Positions 53,341 through 62,461 of a stretch of 64,000 nucleotides of DNA are shown here, piece by piece. Source of the stretch: Verrucomicrobium sp. BvORR106 (GTDB lineage Bacteria > Verrucomicrobiota > Verrucomicrobiia > Verrucomicrobiales > Verrucomicrobiaceae); contig NZ_BATR01000020.1 in the NCBI RefSeq assembly GCF_000739655.1, positions 1-64,000 of the forward strand, read 5' to 3'. The position numbers and the translations under genes are program-made. How positions within the stretch are numbered: position 1 is the stretch's first letter; every line of letters begins with the position of its first letter. The notes under the pieces were generated by a model that worked only from the letters and a program-made list of their open reading frames with translations, was not told the origin of the DNA and did not search any database.

Positions 53341-53838
53341 ATGCCGCTCTTTCCCAAAGACGATTTCACCCTGTGGCTGGAGGCCCATGGCACTCAGCCG
53401 ACCTTGTACCAACCGGCAGCCCGTTTCGGAGGTTCGCCTGTCGGCTGGAAGATTTTCATCGGCCAGTCTTCGTTTGTGTACCGGCTGCCGGAGGACAAGC
53501 CCGGGGTGTTGCTCATTGTCCTCTTTGAACGACTGGGCGATCGCAAAGGGCTGCGCAGCCCGTTTGCGGATTTTGTCCGCTTCATCTCGTCTGTGAAACG
53601 CAGCGGGGTCCCCATCCACACCATCGAGGGTCATGTGGAGGCGCTCAAAGGACGCCCCGAGGACAGTCTGGCCGATGAGCAGATCGTGACTTTCTACAAG
53701 CGCTACCTCGCCGCCAATCAGCTCCGGGTGGAAAACGGCATCGAATGGGTTGCCGGAAACCTGCTCACCTACGTGGCGCCCCTTTCTGGCGTCCGCAAGG
53801 AAGACGACGCGCCCGCTTCCGAGCCGGAAGCGTCGTGA
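53341..53838 (+). CDS. LcrR-family T3SS protein
   Basis: The protein is 165 residues from ATG 53341 (MPLFPKDDFTLWLEAHG). In-frame ATGs at 53305 and 53263 exist, and the last has a Shine-Dalgarno-like GGAG, but would overlap the divergent gene's start. Landmarks GWKIFIGQSSFVYRL, LLIVLFERLGDR and SPFADFVRFISSVKRSGVPIHTIEGHV fit the LcrR/PcrR family (about 145 residues). LcrR is needed for normal low-calcium control of Yersinia secretion and for LcrG stability. It is the only plus-strand gene adjoining the translocon operon. Confidence 0.68.
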   Translation: MPLFPKDDFTLWLEAHGTQPTLYQPAARFGGSPVGWKIFIGQSSFVYRLPEDKPGVLLIVLFERLGDRKGLRSPFADFVRFISSVKRSGVPIHTIEGHVEALKGRPEDSLADEQIVTFYKRYLAANQLRVENGIEWVAGNLLTYVAPLSGVRKEDDAPASEPEAS

Positions 53839-54063
53839 GAATCTAGGGCGGTTGTGGTCAGCGAGCATGTCCACCGCGAGCAGGGGAGGGAGAGGGGTTT
53901 CCATCATGCATCTGCCCGCCATTCCGCCCTGGTTACGAAAAAAGGCAGATTTTCTGGGAGACGGTGACATCCGGCAAAAGGTCGAGGCGATCCACCGCCT
54001 TTCTGTCACAACCGCTTCACCTGAGAACTTGCTTTTTCCACGATTGCTCCTTTCTGTGCGGTC
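53839..54063 (+). other. Short spacer with a doubtful small reading frame
   Basis: A frame from ATG 53906 (MHLPAIPPWLRKKADFLGDG) runs 53 codons to a TGA at 54065-54067 that overlaps the GTG start of the next gene. A GAGAGGGG stretch lies about 10 bases before the ATG. No family is recognised. The overlap suggests coupling, but the frame may be chance. Confidence 0.25.
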
Positions 54064-54396
54064 GTGAAGTCTGCCTCGATCGCGCAACTGTTGGGGATCG
54101 TTCTTTGTTCTGCCAGTGTGGCCCTGGTGTTCTTGGTGGCTCCGCCCAGCGCGGGATGGTGGCAAAAAGGCCTCGGCATCATTTTTTCGGTGGGGTTTGC
54201 CATGCGGGTGACCGCCCTCATCGCCGGCGGTGGGCCGTTGGCGTCCGGAACATCCGCCTGGCAGGCGTGGTCCAGCGCCCTCCCCTTCGCTTTCCTGGCC
54301 TTTGCGGGTTTGTGGTTGCCACAGCTGTGGGCATGGCTCCTGTTGGCGGTCAACTGGATCTGGGTATTCAACACCCGCAAAATGTGGCAGCCCTGA
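54064..54396 (+). CDS. Small polytopic membrane protein of unknown function
   Basis: A 110-residue hydrophobic protein with three to four membrane helices (about 5-26, 33-53, 68-84, 86-102) and Trp-rich ends (WIWVFNTRKMW). The start is a GTG at 54064. No family is recognised. It stands between the LcrR-like gene and an ECF-like sigma gene, both on the same strand. Function cannot be inferred. Confidence 0.55.
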   Translation: MKSASIAQLLGIVLCSASVALVFLVAPPSAGWWQKGLGIIFSVGFAMRVTALIAGGGPLASGTSAWQAWSSALPFAFLAFAGLWLPQLWAWLLLAVNWIWVFNTRKMWQP

Positions 54397-54508
54397 TACA
54401 TATTCAGTGCGGCAAAACTTTGGCGCGCTCCTTGCACGTTTAGGTGGTAACTGGCATTATGGCTTACCCCCCGCTCTATCTGGACTTGGATCTGTACCCA
54501 TCCACTAC

Positions 54509-55252
54509 ATGACCGACTCTGCCAACGTTCATACGGGAGGACAGGTATTCCCGGCCACGCGGTGGTCCCTGGTGGCCAACGCCCGTGAAGATGGGGATCT
54601 GGATGCCTCCGCCGCGCTGGAGGAGCTCTGCCGGACCTACTGGCCCCCCCTGTACGCCTATCTTCGCCGAAGCGGATACTCCACGCACGATGCCGAGGAC
54701 TACATCCAAGGTTTCCTCCTTTCCCTGATTCAGGATGAGAGTCTCGTCCGGGCCGATCCCCAGCGCGGGCGGCTGCGGTCCTTTCTTCTGGGCGGGCTGA
54801 AGCGCTATGTGGGACGGGTGCTGCGTGATGGCAACCGTCTGAAGCGCGGGGGTGGTGTGGAGCGGTTCTCCCTGGACGCGGCTGAAGCCGAGCAGCGCTA
54901 TGAAGCCATGCTGGTGGATGAGTTGACTCCCGAGCATCTCTATGACCGGATGTGGGTCTCCACCCTGGTCTCTGCCGTGATCAAACGCCTGCAGGATGAG
55001 ATGGAGTCCAGCGGCAAAGAGAAGACCTTTCTGGCGCTCCAACCCTACTTGCTGAGCGGTGCCACCGAAACGGGCGGCTACACCAAAGTGGCCACGGAAC
55101 TGGGCATCAGCGAAGGCGCAGTGAAAGTGGCCGTGCACCGACTCCGGGGCCGCTACCGGGAACTGCTGCTGAAGCACATCACCGACACGCTTTCCAACTC
55201 CGACTCTCTCAACGACGAGGTAGAATACCTTCTGGGCCTCGCCGGCCGATAA
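54509..55252 (+). CDS. ECF-like sigma factor, partner of a WD40 Ser/Thr kinase
   Basis: A 247-residue protein from ATG 54509 (MTDSANVHTGGQVFPATRWSLV); the upstream frame overlaps the membrane-protein gene and is not needed. The N-terminal F-PATRWSLV...ALEELCRTYWPPLYAYLRRSGYSTHDAEDYIQGFL is the sigma region 2 of a family common in Planctomycetes and Verrucomicrobia next to kinase genes. Region 4 is seen as YTKVATELGISEGAVKVAVHRLRGRYRELL (about 185-215). The kinase gene begins 55 bases downstream; kinase control of this sigma is the accepted idea for the family. Confidence 0.87.
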   Translation: MTDSANVHTGGQVFPATRWSLVANAREDGDLDASAALEELCRTYWPPLYAYLRRSGYSTHDAEDYIQGFLLSLIQDESLVRADPQRGRLRSFLLGGLKRYVGRVLRDGNRLKRGGGVERFSLDAAEAEQRYEAMLVDELTPEHLYDRMWVSTLVSAVIKRLQDEMESSGKEKTFLALQPYLLSGATETGGYTKVATELGISEGAVKVAVHRLRGRYRELLLKHITDTLSNSDSLNDEVEYLLGLAGR

Positions 55253-55307
55253 GCGGCGGGGGCCGCGCCATGGGGACAGGGGTGATTTCCAGCAACCGGA
55301 TTCAATT

Positions 55308-58300
55308 GTGGAGTCAACAGCCCCAGCAGCCACCTGTGCCAGTTGTGGTCGGCCTCTCGGTCCGACCGCTGCCGGGGCGTTTTGCCTGAGTTGCCTCCTC
55401 TCCCCTGCCAAGAACTGGCTGGACCAGAGTGAGGAAAGCTCCCGCACCCTGTCCTCCCTGGAGGAGTGGGAGCCGGGCGACAAGATCGACCGCTACCAGC
55501 TGGAGGAACTGCTCGGGGAGGGCGGGTTCGGCATCGTTTACCGGGCCATCCAACTGGAACCCATCCACCGGGAAGTCGCACTCAAGGTGTTGAAGCCCCG
55601 GATGGCCTCTCGCGATATCGTCGCCCGGTTCGAAGGGGAACGGCAGGCGCTGGCGATGATGGACCACCCCAACATCGCCCGAGTTTATGATGCAGGGGCG
55701 ACGTTTTCCGGCTGCCCCTACTTCGTGATGGAGCTGGTCAAGGGCAAGCCCATCACGGAGTTCTCCCGCCACCTGCCGCTGGAGCAGCGGATCCGCCTTT
55801 TCATTCAGGCGTGCCGCGGTGTGCAGCATGCCCACCAAAAAGGGGTGATCCACCGGGACATCAAGCCTTCCAACGTGCTGGTGATGGGCGAAGGCATCAT
55901 CTCCGTGGCCAAGGTCATCGACTTCGGCATCGCCAAGGCTCTGGAGCAGCCGCTGGCTGAAAAAACCATCTACACCGCCCAAGGGCAGGTGATGGGCACC
56001 CTGCAATACATGAGCCCGGAACAGGCGCTCTCTGCGGGGATGGATGTGGACACACGGAGCGACGTGTACTCCCTGGGGGTACTGCTCTACGAGATGCTGA
56101 CGGGGGTCACCCCCCTGGCCGCCGAGCGGGCCAGCGGCAATGATCTGGCGGAGATCCTCCGGGCCGTGCGCGATGAAACCCCAGTGCGTCCCAGCCAGGA
56201 GCTGGACAAGGCCTACAAGACGGCCCGCACGCAAAGTCCTGCCCCTCCGGTTGGCACGGAATGGGAGGAAGAAGGAGTCACCCCGGCCACGCTCCGCGGA
56301 GATCTGGACTGGATCGTGATGAAGGCCCTGGAGAAGGAAAGGGCACGCCGCTACCCCTCTGTGTCCGCGCTGATGGAGGATCTGGAGCGATTCCTCAAAC
56401 AGGAGCCCGTCCAGGCCAAGGCCCCGACTGCCCGCTACCGGGTGGCCAGGTTTGCCAGGCGCAACACCATCCTGCTCCGGTTTGTCGGCGCACTGGCTCT
56501 GGTCCTTGGTGTCTCGACCGCCATCCTCATCTGGCTCACACTGCGGGCCACTCGGGCCGAGACCGTCACCCGAAAGGCGCTGGCCGCTGAGGCCTCAGCC
56601 CGCCAGGAAACCACCCGCCAGGAGGCCGAGACTCGCCGCCAGCTGGTCCAGCTGGACGTGGTGACCGGCGATGAAATGGTGGAGGATGGCGATGCCTTCG
56701 GCGCGCTGTTGTGGTACCTCGAAGCCCTCCGTCTCGATAAGGGGGATCCAGCCAAGGAGATCCTGCACCGACAGCGGTTCCGCTGCGCCATGCAGAGCGG
56801 CCCCCAGTTGCTGACGCTCTGGCCAGGAACGATATCGGGTGAATTCAGCCCCGACGGGAGCCGGGTGGCCGTGCTCAAAGGGGATGGAACCGCGCAGCTC
56901 TGGTCCTGCGAAACCCAGCAGCCTGCCGGCCCACCGCTCACCGCGCCGGGCGGGATTCGTTGGATCCGGTTCACCGATGATCCTAGAGCGTTGTTGGGCA
57001 TCTCCCGCCAGGGACTCTTCTGTGAATGGGACCTGCAAACCGGGATCCTGACTTCCACGACCGTCGCCTCGAGCCAGACCCCTGCCAAGACCGCTTTGGA
57101 TCTCACCCCCGATGGCAAATGGCTGGCCGTGACCGTCTCGGGTGGTCCCCAAGTATTCCGCACCGTGCCACGGGCGGCCGTTGGGCCGGTGCTGGAAGGT
57201 GCGCCATCCCTAACCCTGCTCAGGCTCAGCCATGATGGCCGTCGCCTGGCGGGGTCTGATGGCTCCAGTCTGAAGGTCTGGGATGCCCGCTCCGGCAAGC
57301 TGATCCTGAGCTCCAATGACCTGGAAGGCAGCGTGGCCCAGATCGCGATGAGTCCGGATGGCACCCGCATGGCCACAGTCTCGGGAAAGACGAGTGGCAC
57401 CCTGGATGTCTGGGATGTGGACCTGGGTTCGAGGATGCGCCCCCCCACCCGGCCGGGCGGGAAGCTGCTCGACTGCACATTCAGCCCGGAAGGCCGCCGT
57501 CTGGCGGTGGCCAGTCATGATGCCTATGCGCGTGTCTTTGATGTCGCCTCAGGGCTGCCGCTCACGGAGTCCATGCGGCATTCCGGAGCGGTCATGGAAG
57601 TCCACTTCAGCGGCGATGGGCGGCGAGTCGCCACCTCTGCGGTGGGTGATGGGAATGCTCGCATTTGGGACGGCTACACCGGTCTCCCGGCCTGGCCATG
57701 GATCTGCCACCCCTCCAGCAGCCCCTACGCCCGCATCAGCGCAGACGGCAGTTCCGTCCTGACGGGTGGTGAAGATGGGGCTCTGCGCCTCTGGCGAACG
57801 CCGGTGGAGGGTCCGGCGAAGGTGACGGCTAACCATGGCGCCAAGGTGGTCACGGCCGCCCAAGGTGCCGCCGGGCGGCTGATCCTCTCACTGGGTGCCG
57901 ATGGCCTGGTCCGACTGTGGAACCGCGCCACTGGAGACCTGACGGCCTTGATTCAGCCCTCCTCGCCCCCCGCGGCCGTGGAACTGAGCCAGGATGAAAA
58001 CTGGGTCGTGACGGGAGGGGAAAACGGAATGGTTCAGGTCTGGGACAGCCGGACGGGCAAGCCTGCCCTCCCCGATCTGCGCCATGGCGGCCGACGGATC
58101 CTTCAGGTTCAATTTGCCGCCTCGGGTGAGGAGTTCTTCAGCCTCGGAGAAGAAGGTTCGCTCAAACTTTGGAACCGGCGCACGGGCATGCCTTTGGCCC
58201 GGCAGTTGGAGCAGGCAGGGACGCTGATCCGGGCCACCTATGACGCAACGGGCGAGCGGCTGCTTGCGGCGGATACGGAGCACAAGGTGGGGTGCTGGGA

Positions 58301-58994
58301 GGTCAGAAGCGGCAGCCCTGCCAGTGAGAAGATCCGGCTGCCTCGCCGCATCGACCACCTGGCGTTCTCGTCCGACGGCAAACGGTGGCTCACCGCCTCT
58401 CTGGGGAATGGGAGTTTTGCTCAAGTGTGGGATGCCGTCACCCTCCAGCCCATCGGCCCGATGTTGTCTCCAGGGCGCACCTTTTGCGCAACCCTCAGCC
58501 CGGACGGAGCGACTGTGGTGACCTGCGGGGCCGACAACACCGCACGGATCTGGAACGCCGCCTCGGGAGGCCGGGTGGGGAGGAACATGACCCACAGCGG
58601 CCACGTCTTCCGCTCCGTCTTTAGCCCAGATGGCCGTATGGTGGCCACGTGCAGTGATGATGGCACTGCACGCGTGTGGGATGCCCTGAACGGAGCACCG
58701 GTCTCGCCCCCCCTGCCCCAAGGGGCGGGCCTTGTTTACTGGAACCGCAGTTCCACTGAGCTCCTCACTGCCTCCGCATCTGGAGTGCTCTCCCTCTGGG
58801 ATGTCTCTCCTATGACGGAAGCGCTGGATGCTCTCCAGGTGCAGGCAGAACTGCTCTCCGGCCGCAAATTGGATGCCTTGCTGGGCACAACCTTGCTCAC
58901 GGGAAGCGAGGTGGCCCAGCGCTGGCAGCAGCGCGCACGCCATCTCCCCCAGCCTTCTGAAACGCCCCCCGCGTCGGCCGTTTCGCGGCGGTGA
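55308..58994 (+). CDS. Membrane Ser/Thr protein kinase with WD40 repeats
   Basis: A 1228-residue protein starting at GTG 55308. A Cys4 motif (C10, C13, C26, C29) opens the protein. The kinase domain (about 63-360) is complete: GEGGFGIVY (70-78), K93, HRDIKPSN (182-189) with D184, and DFG (205-207). One membrane helix lies at about 384-406, followed by a Glu/Arg/Ala-rich helix. The remainder (about 490-1200) is WD40-like repeats (FSPDGRMVATCSDDGTARVWD and about a dozen variants), presumably two propellers outside or inside the membrane for ligand or protein binding. It is paired with the sigma gene upstream. Confidence 0.93.
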   Translation: MESTAPAATCASCGRPLGPTAAGAFCLSCLLSPAKNWLDQSEESSRTLSSLEEWEPGDKIDRYQLEELLGEGGFGIVYRAIQLEPIHREVALKVLKPRMASRDIVARFEGERQALAMMDHPNIARVYDAGATFSGCPYFVMELVKGKPITEFSRHLPLEQRIRLFIQACRGVQHAHQKGVIHRDIKPSNVLVMGEGIISVAKVIDFGIAKALEQPLAEKTIYTAQGQVMGTLQYMSPEQALSAGMDVDTRSDVYSLGVLLYEMLTGVTPLAAERASGNDLAEILRAVRDETPVRPSQELDKAYKTARTQSPAPPVGTEWEEEGVTPATLRGDLDWIVMKALEKERARRYPSVSALMEDLERFLKQEPVQAKAPTARYRVARFARRNTILLRFVGALALVLGVSTAILIWLTLRATRAETVTRKALAAEASARQETTRQEAETRRQLVQLDVVTGDEMVEDGDAFGALLWYLEALRLDKGDPAKEILHRQRFRCAMQSGPQLLTLWPGTISGEFSPDGSRVAVLKGDGTAQLWSCETQQPAGPPLTAPGGIRWIRFTDDPRALLGISRQGLFCEWDLQTGILTSTTVASSQTPAKTALDLTPDGKWLAVTVSGGPQVFRTVPRAAVGPVLEGAPSLTLLRLSHDGRRLAGSDGSSLKVWDARSGKLILSSNDLEGSVAQIAMSPDGTRMATVSGKTSGTLDVWDVDLGSRMRPPTRPGGKLLDCTFSPEGRRLAVASHDAYARVFDVASGLPLTESMRHSGAVMEVHFSGDGRRVATSAVGDGNARIWDGYTGLPAWPWICHPSSSPYARISADGSSVLTGGEDGALRLWRTPVEGPAKVTANHGAKVVTAAQGAAGRLILSLGADGLVRLWNRATGDLTALIQPSSPPAAVELSQDENWVVTGGENGMVQVWDSRTGKPALPDLRHGGRRILQVQFAASGEEFFSLGEEGSLKLWNRRTGMPLARQLEQAGTLIRATYDATGERLLAADTEHKVGCWEVRSGSPASEKIRLPRRIDHLAFSSDGKRWLTASLGNGSFAQVWDAVTLQPIGPMLSPGRTFCATLSPDGATVVTCGADNTARIWNAASGGRVGRNMTHSGHVFRSVFSPDGRMVATCSDDGTARVWDALNGAPVSPPLPQGAGLVYWNRSSTELLTASASGVLSLWDVSPMTEALDALQVQAELLSGRKLDALLGTTLLTGSEVAQRWQQRARHLPQPSETPPASAVSRR

Positions 58995-59099
58995 ATCGAG
59001 GAATGGACATCCTCCTTGTAACCGCAACCCACACAACAGCAGAGTATCGGAAGTCCGACCCGCCTTGGGGTGCGGCTCCATCCTTCCCTTCGAGTTTCC

Positions 59100-59552
59100 A
59101 TGACCCTTGAACAGCTCATCCTCTCAGCCGCCACTGCCCTGGGGAACCCCGGTTTCCAATACACCCGTGACAAGACCTGCGACATGGTGCTGGCGAACGG
59201 GCTGCAGATCGTGATCGAGCCTTCCCGCACTGAGGAGGCCGTCCACATTTATGCAGTGGTGGGCAACCTGCCTGCCTTTGACCGGGAGAACGTTGCCGAA
59301 TCCTTGCTGCGGGCCCAGTTGTTTCACCGTGAAATGGGGGAAGGCTGCTGCTTTGGCCTGGACGATGATACCGATGAACTCCTGCTGAACCGCAAGCTGA
59401 CCACACAGAATCTGGACGAAGCGGGCTTCCTCGCCGTCCTCAATGAATTCGCCAACTGGGCGACTTACTGGCGGGACAAGCTCCAATCACCGCCCGTCGC
59501 GGCACCTGCCAGCACCTCACCTGTGGGTGACTTCGGCATGCTGCGAGCCTGA
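59100..59552 (+). CDS. CesT-type T3SS effector chaperone
   Basis: A 150-residue acidic protein from ATG 59100 (MTLEQLILSAATALG). The class I chaperone layout is clear: N-terminal helix, strands DMVLANGLQIVIEPS, VHIYAVVGNLP, helix VAESLLRAQLFHREMGEGCCFGLDDDTDELLLNRKL, and a long C-terminal helix EAGFLAVLNEFANWATYWRDKL. The G-x-x-x-F-G-L-D-x-x-T-x-x-L pattern recurs in the three chaperones at 62009-63434. It is 45 bases upstream of the kinase effector gene, its likely client. Confidence 0.8.
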   Translation: MTLEQLILSAATALGNPGFQYTRDKTCDMVLANGLQIVIEPSRTEEAVHIYAVVGNLPAFDRENVAESLLRAQLFHREMGEGCCFGLDDDTDELLLNRKLTTQNLDEAGFLAVLNEFANWATYWRDKLQSPPVAAPASTSPVGDFGMLRA

Positions 59553-59597
59553 TTGATTCCCTGACCAACCTCCTTCAACATCATTGTCCCCTTCATC

Positions 59598-61907
59598 ATG
59601 AACGTCACTGCCCCTACCACCACCCAGACCTCACAAGTCGGCATGGGTTCGGCACCGACGCCTGCAAAGCAGGAAGAGCCCATCGTCCACCTGCGCACGT
59701 CCGAGAAATCCCGGGCTGCGCAAAAAGAGATCGCGCTATCGTTGAGCGGTCTGGATTCGGGCAGCGTGCTGAGTTCGGCGGGATTGAAGCTGGTGCTGGG
59801 AGAACCCACCAAGTTTGCCAATCTGAAAGACGGGGTGGTGCACCTGATGCACAAGATTTCAGACAAACTCGCACCGGACGCCGTGGGCAGCCACTACAAG
59901 GAGGCCCTGCGGCTGGCCGACGAATACCAGGCGATTGTGATCGGCGGAGGTAGCCTGACGGAGCAACTGGCGGCGGTGAAAAACCTCCACGCACAGCTTG
60001 AGGCCCACACTCCTGGCGGCGACCAACGCGAGAGCATGGAAAAGCTGGTGAAGTTCGCCGAACTCGAAATCAAAGCCCTTGAGGCCGGCATCAAGCAGGA
60101 GGGGCAAGACGCCCAAGCCAAGCTGGATCACGACAGCCATCGCGTGGATGTGATCGTGGGAGAGCTGGTGGAAGACAGGGCCGTGTCGGGCGGCAGCCTT
60201 CGTGACGAGATCCAGAAATTTGACCGCTCCTCCCTGAAACACGTCACCCCGCCAAAGGACCAGGGCGTGCCCCAGTGGGCCAAAAACGAGTTCGAGGACT
60301 ACAGCGACCAGATGGACTCAATTGATGCGCATCCGCGGGGCGTCGTGCGGCAGGAGCCGCTCATGCTCCAGGAACCCGGCGTCTCCTCCCTGTCCACGGC
60401 ATTCAAGGCCTCCCCCGAGTTCATCGGCATGGGCCCCAGGGTGGAGACAGCCCTGGGCTCAGGCGACGGCGCGGCCATCAAGGCTTTGACGGATGACATC
60501 GCAGGCCAGCTCATGGGGGACATCTCCTCCCAGGGTCCGCTCAGTGAGAGAGCCTTCGCCATCAGCGATGGAGCCAAGTTCAAGGAAGAACTGTACAAGG
60601 CCATGGTGGATTCCAACCCTGGCGGCGTGAAGCTTGCCGGAAGTTACCGGGAGGCTTCTCCCGAAGCACTGGCGTTCCTGGACGGAGTGTACAGCGCGAT
60701 GCTCGATCAGCTCCCGGACAAGCAAATCGCCAAGGACAAGATCGTCATCGGTGGCAAGGAGTACACCAAGGGCGCAAAGCTGGGTGAGGGCGGCTTTGGC
60801 GATGTCCATGTGTATGAGCACACCCGTGAGGTGACGGACCCCACAACTGGGGAAAAGTCCACCATGGTGGATCGCATTGCCGTGAAGTCCTTCAAGTCAG
60901 GCAATCTGGAAGAGGCGGCGGCAGAAGTGCGCGCCCATCAGTCTGCCATGGGAGCTCAGGGTCACGAGAATGTCACCGCCATGAACGGGGTGATACGCAC
61001 CCCAGAAGGGGGCGTGCTCATCGCCATGGAGCTGGCCAAGACCGACGGGTACGCCATGATGGCCAATCTGGACAAGGCAGTGGCCGAAGGCCGCCTCACG
61101 CCGGTGGCTGCCAACGCCGTCCGTCTCACCATTCTCAAGGACATGCTGCTCGGCATGCAGCATTTCCAGGAAGTCCGCGGGATGACCCACCTGGACGTGA
61201 AGGAGCCCAATTTCTTCGTTGGTCTGAATGGCAAGATGAAGCTCGGCGACTTCGGCTTCGCCCGAGTCGGAGACCGTCAGGTCCTGGACGGAAGACTGGT
61301 GGACAACCCCGCCTGGAAGGCTCCCGAAATCATCATCCAGGAAGAAGAGCGGGCCGCCATCGCCACCGCCGCCAAACAGCAGAAGAACGCTGAGGCGGAG
61401 CTCATCCGACTCCAGCACCCAGACGACGCCGATCTGCGGAAACAACTGTTCGATCAGGCCAAGACAGACATCGATGTCACCACCCAACTCAAGCTGGACA
61501 TGCTGGGTGGCACCATCGTCACCAACAAGGCGGACACCTGGGCCATCGGCATCTCCGCCTACCGCCTCTTCCATGGTAAATCACCCTTCTACGCGGACTT
61601 CATGTCCGATCAGCAACGGCTGATCGTGGAACACGGCAGTGACACCGGCAACACCATCCGGGAACTGGGCAGGGACGAGGACGGCGACTCCACCGGCAAG
61701 GCGGTGACGGCGATGGACCGGCTGTTCAACCAGATGCTCGACCCCGACCCGGCCAAGCGCCCTTCCGTCACCGACCTGCTCCGCAACCCGGTCTTCCAGG
61801 AACCGTTCGTGGGTGGCGATGAGGCCTATGCCATCATCCAGGAGCTCTCCGAGGAAAACCCTGACCCCGCCAAGCTGAAGGCCCTCTCAGACAAGATCGG
61901 CGACTGA
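59598..61907 (+). CDS. Candidate T3SS effector: eukaryotic-type Ser/Thr protein kinase
   Basis: A 769-residue protein. The N-terminus is Thr/Ser/Gln-rich (MNVTAPTTTQTSQ), as in type III signals, and there is no membrane helix, unlike the WD40 kinase upstream. Residues 30-380 are helical and charged. The kinase domain (about 388-755) is complete: GEGGFGDV (396-403), K430 in IAVKSF, E443, catalytic HLDVKEPN (531-538, HLD in place of HRD), DFG (551-553) and APE (575-577). A Lys/Glu/Gln-rich helical insert (about 580-640) splits the C-lobe. It resembles YopO/YpkA in concept, not in sequence. CesT-type chaperone genes flank it. Confidence 0.78.
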   Translation: MNVTAPTTTQTSQVGMGSAPTPAKQEEPIVHLRTSEKSRAAQKEIALSLSGLDSGSVLSSAGLKLVLGEPTKFANLKDGVVHLMHKISDKLAPDAVGSHYKEALRLADEYQAIVIGGGSLTEQLAAVKNLHAQLEAHTPGGDQRESMEKLVKFAELEIKALEAGIKQEGQDAQAKLDHDSHRVDVIVGELVEDRAVSGGSLRDEIQKFDRSSLKHVTPPKDQGVPQWAKNEFEDYSDQMDSIDAHPRGVVRQEPLMLQEPGVSSLSTAFKASPEFIGMGPRVETALGSGDGAAIKALTDDIAGQLMGDISSQGPLSERAFAISDGAKFKEELYKAMVDSNPGGVKLAGSYREASPEALAFLDGVYSAMLDQLPDKQIAKDKIVIGGKEYTKGAKLGEGGFGDVHVYEHTREVTDPTTGEKSTMVDRIAVKSFKSGNLEEAAAEVRAHQSAMGAQGHENVTAMNGVIRTPEGGVLIAMELAKTDGYAMMANLDKAVAEGRLTPVAANAVRLTILKDMLLGMQHFQEVRGMTHLDVKEPNFFVGLNGKMKLGDFGFARVGDRQVLDGRLVDNPAWKAPEIIIQEEERAAIATAAKQQKNAEAELIRLQHPDDADLRKQLFDQAKTDIDVTTQLKLDMLGGTIVTNKADTWAIGISAYRLFHGKSPFYADFMSDQQRLIVEHGSDTGNTIRELGRDEDGDSTGKAVTAMDRLFNQMLDPDPAKRPSVTDLLRNPVFQEPFVGGDEAYAIIQELSEENPDPAKLKALSDKIGD

Positions 61908-62008
61908 GTGCCACAACTGGGGCGATTCACTTCCGGCAGGCTTGGAGTCGGTTGACTTTGGGCTGGTCTTCGGCTTGATCCCCCAACCTTCCGTTATCGA
62001 CTCAACTG

Positions 62009-62440
62009 ATGAACATTCCCGACGCTATCGCAGAACTGGGCCATTTGCTGGGATTGGGCCTGGTGACGCTGAACGATGACGGCGCGGCCCGGATCATCTT
62101 TGACGACAGCCTGGAGGTGGACTTCCTGACCGACGAAGAGGAAGAAGGCTGGCTGCATCTCACGGGGCGCGTGTGCGAAGTGGGCCCGGATGTGGCTCCA
62201 GCCTTCCTGAAGCAGTTGCTCCATGCGCACTTTTTAGGACAGGGCACGGGCGGGGCGACGTTTTCCCTGGCAGCAGATGACACGGAAATCCACATGGGGC
62301 GGAAACTTCACGTCACGCCCATGGAGTTCTCAGAGTTCGGCAATCATGTGGAAACCTTTGTGAACTATCTGGAAGCCTGGCGGCGCATGGTGCAGTCTGG
62401 AGAAATCGATCGTGCTGGCGCCTTGCTGGGTACGAGGTAA
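62009..62440 (+). CDS. CesT-type T3SS effector chaperone
   Basis: A 143-residue acidic protein: N-terminal helix IPDAIAELGHLLGLGLVTLN, strands ARIIFDDSLEVDFLTDEEEEGWLHLTGRV, helix PAFLKQLLHAHFLGQGTGGATFSLAADDTEIHM, C-terminal helix MEFSEFGNHVETFVNYLEAWRRMV. The G-G-A-T-F-S-L core is shared with its neighbours. First of three tandem chaperone genes behind the kinase effector. Client unknown; the kinase or a downstream substrate are candidates. Confidence 0.78.
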   Translation: MNIPDAIAELGHLLGLGLVTLNDDGAARIIFDDSLEVDFLTDEEEEGWLHLTGRVCEVGPDVAPAFLKQLLHAHFLGQGTGGATFSLAADDTEIHMGRKLHVTPMEFSEFGNHVETFVNYLEAWRRMVQSGEIDRAGALLGTR

Positions 62441-62461
62441 ATTGCGACGGAACGCCCGCCC

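Noticed and set aside
53278..54165. 295-codon minus-strand frame opposite the LcrR-like gene
   Set aside because: Antisense shadow; the plus strand encodes the recognisable LcrR-type pattern.
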